Shown here: positions 56,804-64,000 of the stretch, one piece after another
Numbering within the stretch: the first letter of the stretch is position 1
Layout: every line of letters starts with the position of its first letter
Assembly: GCF_013410545.1 (NCBI RefSeq)
Contig: NZ_JACCFV010000001.1
Coordinates: 3,596,001-3,660,000 of the forward strand
DNA length: 64,000 nucleotides
From: Pseudoclavibacter chungangensis
GTDB taxonomy: Bacteria; Actinomycetota; Actinomycetes; Actinomycetales; Microbacteriaceae
Direction of reading: 5' to 3'
Notes under the pieces: generated by a model
Told to the model about the DNA's origin: nothing
Database searches by the model: none
What the model saw: the letters and a program-made list of their open reading frames with translations, nothing else
Position numbers and translations under genes: made by a program

Positions 56804-57871
56804 GTGACGCACGACGCGAGCCTCGAGGGGGCCGTCCGACTCCTCCTCGCGGAGGCCCGGGCGCGAGCGACGGATCGGATGGGTCGTCGGCCCGCGGACC
56901 TCGTCACGATCGGCCTGGACGACCGCGAGACGCTCGCGGCGATCGAGGTGCTCGAAGCGGTCGGCGCGCGCACGTTCGACGACGCCGTCCCGCGCCCGGT
57001 CCCCTCGCCCGACACGATCCGGCGGGCCGACCCCGGCGCGGCGCTCCTGGCCGATGCGCGCGTCGTGCTCCTCCGGCTCCCGAAATCGCTCGCGGCGCTC
57101 GAGGAGCTCTCCGGGCTCGTCCGCACGCACGCGAGGCCCGACGCGATCCTGCTCGGAACGGCACGGACGAAGCACCTGTCACCCGGCGCGAACGGCGTGC
57201 TGGCGGCGGACTTCGCCTCGGTCTCGGCGAGTCTCGGCCGATGGAAGTCGCGCGTCCTCGTCGCGGAGGGTGCACGCCCCGGGCCTCCGGCGCGGTCCTT
57301 CCCGCTCCGCGAACACGTCGGTGAACTGGGCTTCGACGTCGTCGCGCACGGTGGCGCGTTCGCGGGACCCCGGCTCGACCTCGGCACGCGCGTGCTGCTC
57401 GACGTCCTGGACCGCGCCACGGTCGAGACGGACGCGGTCGGGACCGTGCTCGACCTCGGCTGCGGGACGGGCGTGCTCGCGACGAGCATCGCGCGACGTC
57501 GCCCGAGCGCCGAGATCATCGCGAGCGACCGCTCGTGGGCCGCGAGTGCCTCGGCGCGGGCCACGGTCGATGCCGCGGGTGTCGGGGCACGCGTCACGGT
57601 CCGACAGGAGGACGCCGCGGCGGGCGTGCCGGACACCTCCGTCGACCTCGTGCTGCTCAACCCGCCGTTCCACGAGGGACACGCGGTGGAGGAGCGGCTC
57701 GCCGACCGCCTGTTCGAGGCGGCGGCGCGGGTGCTGCGCCCGGGAGGGCGTCTGCTGACCGTCTACAACTCGCACCTGCGTCACCGCGCCGCGCTCGAAC
57801 GGATCGTCGGACGCACGTCGCAGCTCGAGCGCACGTCGAAGTTCACGGTGACGAGCTCCGTCCGCCGCTGA
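56804..57871 (+). CDS. RsmC-like rRNA methyltransferase
   Basis: 355 residues. The N-terminal half is a methyltransferase-like domain without its active site; the C-terminal half has the SAM motif LDLGCGTGVLATSIA and the catalytic LLNPPFHEGH, as in RsmC/RlmG, which methylate guanine N2 in rRNA. GTG 56804 starts at the first conserved residues; no strong ribosome site is seen. It follows the protease gene by 46 bases and may share its transcript. Confidence 0.85.
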   Translation: MTHDASLEGAVRLLLAEARARATDRMGRRPADLVTIGLDDRETLAAIEVLEAVGARTFDDAVPRPVPSPDTIRRADPGAALLADARVVLLRLPKSLAALEELSGLVRTHARPDAILLGTARTKHLSPGANGVLAADFASVSASLGRWKSRVLVAEGARPGPPARSFPLREHVGELGFDVVAHGGAFAGPRLDLGTRVLLDVLDRATVETDAVGTVLDLGCGTGVLATSIARRRPSAEIIASDRSWAASASARATVDAAGVGARVTVRQEDAAAGVPDTSVDLVLLNPPFHEGHAVEERLADRLFEAAARVLRPGGRLLTVYNSHLRHRAALERIVGRTSQLERTSKFTVTSSVRR

Positions 57872-57906
57872 GCGTCCCGATTCGCGTTCGCGTGCGGACC
57901 ACGAGG

Positions 57907-57921
57907 TGGGGCGGCGCCCCA
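57907..57921 (+). terminator. Possible hairpin terminator after the RsmC-like gene
   Basis: TGGGGC-GGC-GCCCCA, a perfect six-base stem, 36 bases after the stop. Confidence 0.4.
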
Positions 57922-58016
57922 GCGTGGGACGGCACTCCGCCAGGGTCGCATCGGTACCCTGGCGTGCGTCCGCCCTTTCGTGGCCGACGGTCGCACGACG
58001 CACCGACGGAGGCTCC

Positions 58017-59435
58017 ATGACCGACCTCATCACCCTGCTCCAGGCGTGGATCCCCACGCAGCGCTGGTTCGCGGGCGGTGACGGTCCTGCGCGCCTGCGA
58101 CTGCTCGGCAGCTATTCGCTCGCCGATCCGGCCCATGATCTCGGTGTCCGATTCATCACGGTCGCGATCCTGCTCGACGAGGACTCACCCGCGCAGACGG
58201 TCTACCAGGTGCCGCTCGTCATCCGGGCCGTCGACGGGGCGATCGACGCGCGCGGCTACATCGGCACCTACACCGATGCACAGGGGGCGTCCGCCGTCGT
58301 CGACGGCCCCCACGACGGCGCGTTCGTCCGCGCGCTGCTCGACCTCATTCGGCGCGAGCAGACGGCGACGGGGCCGGGCGGAGCGGTCGACGCGGTCGCC
58401 TACGGCCAGCCGATGCCAGCCGTGCGGGTCGGCTCGTACACGCGCAGCCACGTCCTCCAGGGCGAGCAGTCGAACAGCTCCGTCGTGATCGAGACGGTCG
58501 ACGATGCCGGCCGGCCGGCCGCACCGCTCATCATGAAGGTCTTCCGGACGCTCGGCGATGGCGAGAACCCCGATGCGACGCTGCAGACGGCGCTCGCCGC
58601 GGCCGGGTCACTGCGGGTGCCACCGGCACTCGGACAGGTCGCGGGCGAGTGGCCCGACCCTCGCACGGAATCCGGCCGCGCATCCAGTCATCTCGTGTTC
58701 GCGCAGGAGTACCTCGCGGGCGTCGAGGACGCCTGGCGGGTCGCCCTCCGATCGGCCGAATCCGGTGACGACTTCACGGAACAGGCGTACACGCTCGGCC
58801 AGGCGATCGCCGAGACGCACGCGACCCTGCGCCGCGTGATGCCCGTCGTCCCCGCGGGCCGGGACGAGATCGCGGCCGCGCTGCGCGGCATGCGTGATCG
58901 GTACGTGCAGGCGGCGGAGGGCGTTCCGCGGCTCGCGGAGCTCGCCTCGGGCGCGGAGCGCGTCTTCGCCGCGGCGGAGGCGGCGCCCTGGCCCGTCCTG
59001 CAGCGCATCCACGGCGATCTGCACCTCGGCCAGGTGCTCGCGGTGCCCGAGCGCGGCTGGGTGCTGCTCGACTTCGAGGGGGAGCCGTTGCGGCCGATGG
59101 CCGAGCGGAACGCGCCCGACGCGGCCGTGCGCGACGTCGCGGGCATGCTTCGCTCGTTCGACTACGTGGCGGGCGCGCTCTCGGTCGAGGCGGGGCGGCG
59201 AACGGCGGCGGACTGGGCGCAGGACGCGCGTGCGGCGTTCCTCCGCGGGTACGCCGATGGCTCGGTGCGTGACGACGGGGCCTCCCAAGGCTCGGCCGAC
59301 ACGGCGCCGGATCCGCGCGTGCTCCGGGCCTACGAACTCGACAAGGCCGTGTACGAGGCCCGCTACGAGGCGGCGTATCGGCCCGCCTGGCTGAGTGTCC
59401 CACTGGACGGAATCGAACGTCTCCTCGCGCGGTGA
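58017..59435 (+). CDS. Maltokinase-like phosphotransferase
   Basis: 472 residues, matching maltokinase (Mak/Pep2): WIPTQRWFAGG at the start, an ATP-site region IMKVFRTLGDGENPD, the catalytic HGDLHLGQVL and the metal-binding LLDFEGEP. Maltokinases make maltose-1-phosphate from trehalose-derived maltose for GlgE-dependent glucan synthesis. Here neither treS nor glgE is adjacent. ATG 58017 has GGAGG upstream. Another carbohydrate kinase role remains possible. Confidence 0.82.
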   Translation: MTDLITLLQAWIPTQRWFAGGDGPARLRLLGSYSLADPAHDLGVRFITVAILLDEDSPAQTVYQVPLVIRAVDGAIDARGYIGTYTDAQGASAVVDGPHDGAFVRALLDLIRREQTATGPGGAVDAVAYGQPMPAVRVGSYTRSHVLQGEQSNSSVVIETVDDAGRPAAPLIMKVFRTLGDGENPDATLQTALAAAGSLRVPPALGQVAGEWPDPRTESGRASSHLVFAQEYLAGVEDAWRVALRSAESGDDFTEQAYTLGQAIAETHATLRRVMPVVPAGRDEIAAALRGMRDRYVQAAEGVPRLAELASGAERVFAAAEAAPWPVLQRIHGDLHLGQVLAVPERGWVLLDFEGEPLRPMAERNAPDAAVRDVAGMLRSFDYVAGALSVEAGRRTAADWAQDARAAFLRGYADGSVRDDGASQGSADTAPDPRVLRAYELDKAVYEARYEAAYRPAWLSVPLDGIERLLAR

Positions 59436-59463
59436 TGCGTCCGTGTGTGTCGCGGCCGCTCGA

Positions 59464-59469
59464 TAGGAT
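59464..59469 (+). promoter_or_regulatory. Possible -10 box of the regulator-kinase operon
   Basis: TAGGAT about 51 bases before ATG 59521; no convincing -35 is seen. Confidence 0.35.
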
Positions 59470-59520
59470 CGAGGTGTCACCGGGCCCCGTCGGGTCCGGA
59501 TGTTCAGCGGAGGGACCTCG

Positions 59521-60207
59521 ATGTCGGATTCGACACCAGCCGTGCGGCCGACGCGAATCGGGCTCGTCGACGATCACGAGATCGTCGCGGTGGCCCTGCG
59601 CTCGACGATCAACGAGATGCCCGAGACCGAGCTCGTCGGATTCGCCGGCACGGTCGATCAATTGCTCGCGGAGCACCTCGACCTCGATGTCGTCGTGCTC
59701 GATCTGCGCCTCGCGGACGGGTCCTCGCCCGTCAACAACGTCGAACGGCTCCGCTCGTCGGGCGCCCGGGTGCTCGCCTTCACCTCGGGTGAGAACCCCT
59801 TCCTCGTGCGCGTCGTGGCCCGCTGCGACGTCGCCGGTGTCCTGCGCAAGTCCGAGCCCGTCGGCGTGCTGCAGGAGGCCATTCGTCGCGCCGCGGCCGG
59901 CGAGCACGTCGTCTCCTCGGACTGGGCGGCCGCGCTCGACGCCGACCCGAGCCTTCCCGATGCCGCACTGAGCGCCCAGGAACAGCGCGTCCTCGCGCTG
60001 TTCGCATCGGGCGTGAAGGCCCAGGCCGTCGCCTACGAGCTCGGCATCTCCGTCGGAACCGTCGACGACTACGTGCGACGGATCCGGGCGAAGTACGCAC
60101 GTGTGCACCGCCCGGCGCACACGAAGGTCGACCTCTACAAGCGGGCCCTCGAGGACGGCTTCCTGCCGTTGCCCGAATCGCCTTCAGGCTCCACGCAGAC
60201 ACCATGA
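59521..60207 (+). CDS. NarL/LuxR-family response regulator
   Basis: 228 residues. The receiver has acidic residues DDHE near 17-19, the phosphoacceptor Asp61 (VVVLDLRL), and Thr and Lys positions in LAFTSGEN and GVLRKSEP. The C-terminal helix-turn-helix has KAQAVAYELGISVGTVDDYVRRIRAKYA. It is expected to be phosphorylated by the kinase encoded next, whose start overlaps its stop (ATGA). GGAGGG precedes ATG 59521. The targets are unknown. Confidence 0.9.
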   Translation: MSDSTPAVRPTRIGLVDDHEIVAVALRSTINEMPETELVGFAGTVDQLLAEHLDLDVVVLDLRLADGSSPVNNVERLRSSGARVLAFTSGENPFLVRVVARCDVAGVLRKSEPVGVLQEAIRRAAAGEHVVSSDWAAALDADPSLPDAALSAQEQRVLALFASGVKAQAVAYELGISVGTVDDYVRRIRAKYARVHRPAHTKVDLYKRALEDGFLPLPESPSGSTQTP

Positions 60208-62756
60208 CCAGGTCGTCGGCGGACTCCGAGACGCCGGAGCTCCGTTCGACGCTCACGCGCATCGTGCGTGTCCTCACGCTCGGTATCGGCGCGGCGGGGC
60301 TGCTGTTCCTCGCACTGCTCCTCCCCTCGATCATCGCGCAGTGGCCCATGTACGCCATGTGGTGGAACCTTCTCGCGACGGGTTCGCTCTTCGCCTGCTC
60401 CGTGGGGCTCGTCGTCGCGAGCATCGTGCATCGACCGCTCACGCTCCGCCGACTCCACGTCGTCGGCGCATGCATCCTCCTGACGGTCACCGCCATGGCG
60501 CCGATCGCGTCGGTCCGGCCGGTGCCCGACGGTCAGGTGCCGTGGATCCTCGACGTCATCGCCGTCCCCACGACGATGGCGGCGGTCGGCCTGCGTCCGG
60601 TTCTCGCGTGGGGCGTGACAGCGCTCGCGGCGGTGCTCGCGGGCATCGTCCGCACGACGACCGGTGCCGAGGACAGTGCGCTCATCGGGCTCGAGAACGG
60701 CGTGCAGACGGCGACGTTCTGTGCGGTGTTCGTCCTGCTCGTCGTCGCCGTGCTGCAGGCGGGCGGGCTAAGCGACCGGACCCTCGCGACCGCACGGACG
60801 GAGACGGCGCTCGCGGTCTCGGCGCGAGCGCGGGCCGACGTGCGCAAGCGCATCGACGCGCTCGTGCATGATCGCGTCCTCGCGACGCTCCTCCTCGCGG
60901 GACGTGCGCGCTCGCCCGAGGAGCGCGCCCTCGCGTCGACGCACGCGGCCGACGCGCTCGACGAACTCGCGCGGCAGGGCGACCCGGACACCCAGGTCGT
61001 GCACGCGACACCGCGGGAGTTCGTGTGGGACGTGCAGGGACTCGTCCGCGATCTCGACCCCGACGCCCAGTTCAGCTACGAGATCGACCGGGAGCCACCC
61101 GTTCCGAGCTGGCCGGACGGATCGCGCGACGACGTCGACCCCGCTTCGACCACAACCACCGACCGGCCGGCCGTGCTGCCCCACGGTATCCCCGACGACG
61201 TCGCCGAGGCGGTGACCGCCGCGACGCTCGAGGCCCTGCGGAACTCGCTCCGGCACGCGGGCGGACGGGGCGTCGAACCCGCGCGCGCCGTGCACGTCGT
61301 CGCGGGACGTGATCGCCTCGAGGTGACGGTGCTCGACGACGGGGTCGGATTCGACGTCTCCCGTGTCGCGAGCACGCGCCTCGGCATCGAATCGAGCATC
61401 CGGGCACGCATGCGGGCCGTCGGTGGCACCTCGCAGATCGTGTCGCACCTCGGGCAGGGAACGCGGGTCGTGATCGGGTGGACACGGCCGCTCGACGACG
61501 GCGCGGCAACCGTGGCCGGCGGCGAGCGGGCACCCGTCTCGAGCGGTGCGACGCGCGTTCCCCGCGCCCTCACACCGTTCGACCTCGATTTCTGGACCAT
61601 GGCACCACGGATCAAGGTCCGTCCGCGCGCCGAACGTGGGCGGCGGTACAGCGAGATCGCGGCAGGCGTCCTCGGGACGGAGACGCTCGGCCGCGGGGGG
61701 AGCGTGCACGGCGGCCCGCTGCTCGTGTTCGCGGGACTGCAGATCGTGACGGTCGTGGTGCTGTCCGTCGGTTCCGATCCGCGCACCGCCATGTCCTGGT
61801 CGAATCTGCTCGCGGTGGGGCTGTACGCGGTCACGGTCACGGTGCTCGCGCTCCCCGGCCCGATGCCGATCCAGCTCGAGACGGGGTTCGCCGTCGTCTT
61901 CTCGTGCCTCGCCATCTCGATGCTGGTCTTCCTGACGCTCCCGGCCGGCGTCGACCCCGGCTATCAGGCGTGGCACTTCGGGGCGAACTCGGTCATGCTC
62001 CTCGTGCTCGGGCTGCGTGGGCGCATCCTGCTCTCGTGGGTCGCGATGGCCTGTATGGCCGCGCTGACGGTCTGGTGGTGCTTCTCGAGCGGGTTCGGTC
62101 TCGAGGAGGCCGTCGGATTCCTCAACCGGAACGTCGCGACGCTCGCCGTCGGCTCGGGCGTCTCGTTCCAGATGCGGCGCGCGATCACGCGGACGCTCGC
62201 GATCCGTGAGGCGCTCGACCGTCAGTACTCCATCGAGACCGCCGAGCTCGCTGCCGCGGAGGAGCAATCGCGTGTCCTGAAACGATTCGAGTCCGCGGCG
62301 CTCCCGGCACTCATCGCGATCGCTTCGGGGGCACCACCGACAGCCGGGGAGCAGCGGGACTGGCTCGCCACGGAGGCCATGCTCCGTGACCGGATCCGGG
62401 CGCGCTCGCTCGACCTGGAACCGCTGCGCTCGGCCGTCCACGCGGCCCGCGAACGGGGCATGCGCGTCGTCCTGCTCGACGACACGGACGGCCGCGAGAT
62501 CCCACCGTGCGATCGCGTCGCGGCGCTCGAGTGGGCGGCGGACGTGGTGCGGGGGGTCCAGGGCCCCGAGATCACGGTGCGGCTCCGCAGCTCGCCACAG
62601 GGCGAGCTCTCGCTCACGATCGCGGGTGACGACGTGACCGCCGAACGCCGACTCGGGACGGACGACGACGAGGCGGACGAGGACGAGGCGGACGCCGATG
62701 ACGCGCAGCGCGAGGACGGCGGTGAGCGGTCACCCCTGGGGACGGAGGGACGCTGA
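60204..62756 (+). CDS. Sensor histidine kinase with duplicated membrane-kinase halves
   Basis: 850 residues. The first half has five or six membrane helices, a HisKA_3-like His222 (ALVHDRVLATLLLAG) and an ATPase domain with LRNSLRHAG near 342 and DDGVGFD near 378. A second block of helices starts near residue 510 (LLVFAGLQIVTVVVLSV) and is followed by a helical part and a degenerate ATPase-like remnant (RVAALEWAADVV, ELSLTIAGDD) with no His box or DxGxG. The second half may be a sensory or regulatory copy. The C-terminus is acidic. Confidence 0.85.
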   Translation: MTRSSADSETPELRSTLTRIVRVLTLGIGAAGLLFLALLLPSIIAQWPMYAMWWNLLATGSLFACSVGLVVASIVHRPLTLRRLHVVGACILLTVTAMAPIASVRPVPDGQVPWILDVIAVPTTMAAVGLRPVLAWGVTALAAVLAGIVRTTTGAEDSALIGLENGVQTATFCAVFVLLVVAVLQAGGLSDRTLATARTETALAVSARARADVRKRIDALVHDRVLATLLLAGRARSPEERALASTHAADALDELARQGDPDTQVVHATPREFVWDVQGLVRDLDPDAQFSYEIDREPPVPSWPDGSRDDVDPASTTTTDRPAVLPHGIPDDVAEAVTAATLEALRNSLRHAGGRGVEPARAVHVVAGRDRLEVTVLDDGVGFDVSRVASTRLGIESSIRARMRAVGGTSQIVSHLGQGTRVVIGWTRPLDDGAATVAGGERAPVSSGATRVPRALTPFDLDFWTMAPRIKVRPRAERGRRYSEIAAGVLGTETLGRGGSVHGGPLLVFAGLQIVTVVVLSVGSDPRTAMSWSNLLAVGLYAVTVTVLALPGPMPIQLETGFAVVFSCLAISMLVFLTLPAGVDPGYQAWHFGANSVMLLVLGLRGRILLSWVAMACMAALTVWWCFSSGFGLEEAVGFLNRNVATLAVGSGVSFQMRRAITRTLAIREALDRQYSIETAELAAAEEQSRVLKRFESAALPALIAIASGAPPTAGEQRDWLATEAMLRDRIRARSLDLEPLRSAVHAARERGMRVVLLDDTDGREIPPCDRVAALEWAADVVRGVQGPEITVRLRSSPQGELSLTIAGDDVTAERRLGTDDDEADEDEADADDAQREDGGERSPLGTEGR

Positions 62757-62817
62757 GTTCCGCGTGGATCGTGCCGCGCGGGTCAGGGCGACCGACGCGT
62801 CCGAGGGCCGCGGGGCA

Positions 62818-64000
62818 TCACACGACGTCGACGAACGAGGGCGCGTAGTCCGCGCGCACGAGCGGTGACCACGGCAGCGCGATCCGCTCGGCGAGGCGCC
62901 ACACGAGGTCCCGTGGCGCGGCGCGGAGTGCCGAGCCGGTCGAGAGGACGGCACCCATCCCGTGCTTCGCGTCCGTTCCCCAGTGTTCGAGGATGGTCGC
63001 GTGACCGCGCAGGAGCCCGGACGCTCGGGACACCTCGAGGTCGCCCGTCGCGGTGAGTGAACGCTCGAACCCCGTCTCGAGGCGGACGACCGCGGGGTCG
63101 CGGAGCGGATCGCCGCCGTGCCCGATGCCGGTCGGGCCGGGCGGGAGATCGAGCCCGAGGAGGGGGCCGACACTCGTGTCGCCCGGGGCCATGAACGCGT
63201 AGTGGGGGACACGCGCCGCGGCGGGCAGGTCGGCGACGCGGGCCACGCCCGGGCCGAGGCCCGCCGAGGCGAGGTGACCGACCGCGTCGACACGGAGGCC
63301 GCGGGCGAGTGCGGCACCGACGACCGAGCCACCGAAGCTGAAGCCGAGCGCGACGTAGCGCACGTCCGGATCGCGGGGGATCGCGTTCGCGAAGCGGCCG
63401 TAGCGGTTCGCGAGCAGGGTGGCGGCGCGGGAGGAGAGTCCGAACGGACCGACCGGGAAACGACCGCCCTGCCAGACGACGAGGCCGGTGCTGCCGGGGG
63501 CGGCCGTGTGCACGAGTTCGGACATCGTGTGAGCCTTGCCCTCGAACTGCCGGAGATCCGACTCGTTGCCGGGCACGAACAGCCCGACGGCGCGGACCGC
63601 GGGGTCGAGGGGGCTCGCCCACGGATCGTCGGTGTCGGCGATCGCGGGACCGACGTACTCGACGATCGCCTCGCGATCCGGGTCGCGTGCGAGCACGAAG
63701 CGTGGCCTGCCGCCCCGGTCGACGAGGCCCGGCCCCGTCGACAGCGCCGTGAGGCGCTCGTCCTCGAGGACGCGGCGGGCGTTCCGCGGTGACGTGGACG
63801 TCGCGCGCGTCGAGATCTCCGCCCGGAGCGTCGCGTGGTTCGCCGCGATCCGGCGCGGCCACGGGACGCCGTCGAGGTTCCCGACGAGCAGGGGCGTCCG
63901 CTCGACGAGACGCGCGCGGCGCGTGTCGTCGAGCGCGTCCCACCAGCGACGGACCGTCTCGGCGGCGGGTGGCCGGTCGATCGTGGCCCGTTCGAGCGTC
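62818..64000 (-). CDS. Alpha/beta hydrolase of the DUF1023 type (5' end beyond the window)
   Basis: At least 394 residues; the frame is open to the right edge, so the start lies outside. The N-terminal part seen has WWDALDDTRRARLVERTP and GNLDGVPWPRRIAANHATL, typical of the segment before the hydrolase domain in DUF1023 proteins. The nucleophile elbow is GFSFGGSVV, with a later catalytic His probable in ILEHWG or DAKHGMG. These are often secreted or surface esterases of actinobacteria; the substrate is unknown. Confidence 0.82.
   Translation of the reverse strand, partial: TLERATIDRPPAAETVRRWWDALDDTRRARLVERTPLLVGNLDGVPWPRRIAANHATLRAEISTRATSTSPRNARRVLEDERLTALSTGPGLVDRGGRPRFVLARDPDREAIVEYVGPAIADTDDPWASPLDPAVRAVGLFVPGNESDLRQFEGKAHTMSELVHTAAPGSTGLVVWQGGRFPVGPFGLSSRAATLLANRYGRFANAIPRDPDVRYVALGFSFGGSVVGAALARGLRVDAVGHLASAGLGPGVARVADLPAAARVPHYAFMAPGDTSVGPLLGLDLPPGPTGIGHGGDPLRDPAVVRLETGFERSLTATGDLEVSRASGLLRGHATILEHWGTDAKHGMGAVLSTGSALRAAPRDLVWRLAERIALPWSPLVRADYAPSFVDVV

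Overview
This window is a contiguous stretch of a high-GC actinobacterial chromosome, most likely Micrococcales and probably Microbacteriaceae. The basis is the very GC-rich third codon positions, many GTG starts and TGA stops, a dnaK-grpE-dnaJ-hspR operon with HAIR-type repeats, mycothiol-type enzymes, and several genes whose start codon lies about six bases after a -10 box (leaderless transcripts). I found no insertion sequence, prophage, CRISPR array, rRNA or integrase. The only RNA gene I recognise is a tRNA-Gly(CCC). Genus is not resolved.

Layout. 1-8.7 kb: the start of a sodium:neurotransmitter-type symporter gene, a CopD-CtaG copper/oxidase-assembly membrane protein coupled to a PIF1-like helicase, two YceI-family proteins, a 2-hydroxyacid dehydrogenase, an enoyl-CoA hydratase relative, and a small membrane-protein gene interrupted by an in-frame TAA. 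8.7-15.3 kb: a thiolase, two microproteins, a DsbA-like protein coupled to a small Cys-containing protein, and an agmatine deiminase-amidase operon divergent from a TetR regulator with a perfect operator palindrome. 15.4-24.6 kb: three paralogous membrane proteins (long disordered N-terminus, membrane segments, repeated Trp-containing C-terminal domain) with AroQ, an aldose-1-epimerase relative and small membrane proteins. 24.6-27.5 kb: tRNA-Gly, dcd, CsbD, a VIT/CCC1 protein with a ferritin-like front domain, and a Nudix hydrolase. 27.5-31.4 kb: a minus-strand envelope cluster holding a DUF4333 protein, a lipoprotein and two trypsin-like protease lipoproteins. 31.5-38.9 kb: a luciferase-like monooxygenase, a methyltransferase, a copper module (csoR, leader peptide, copZ, copA) and RtcB. 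38.9-47.6 kb: a MshA-MshB-like fusion, an MFS permease, a MurE-like ligase outside any cell-division cluster, and a three-gene envelope operon with a VWA protein. 47.7-52.1 kb: the heat-shock operon. 52.1-64 kb: a DUF2207-like membrane protein, a secreted HNH nuclease lipoprotein, an SDR, a mycosin-like subtilase, an RsmC-like methyltransferase, maltokinase, a response regulator with an unusual double sensor kinase, and an alpha/beta hydrolase cut by the right edge.

How the genes work together. Copper control is the clearest circuit: CsoR-type palindromes precede both csoR and the copZ-copA unit, and a 16-codon leaderless reading frame ends on the copZ start codon. The heat-shock operon is probably controlled by its own last product, HspR, at two inverted repeats before dnaK. 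The agmatine deiminase-amidase pair is probably repressed by the divergent TetR protein. The two blocks of uncharacterised envelope genes (15.4-23.8 kb and 27.6-31.4 kb) and the VWA operon are the least explained parts. Database homology was not available, so family calls rest on motifs and recalled family features.
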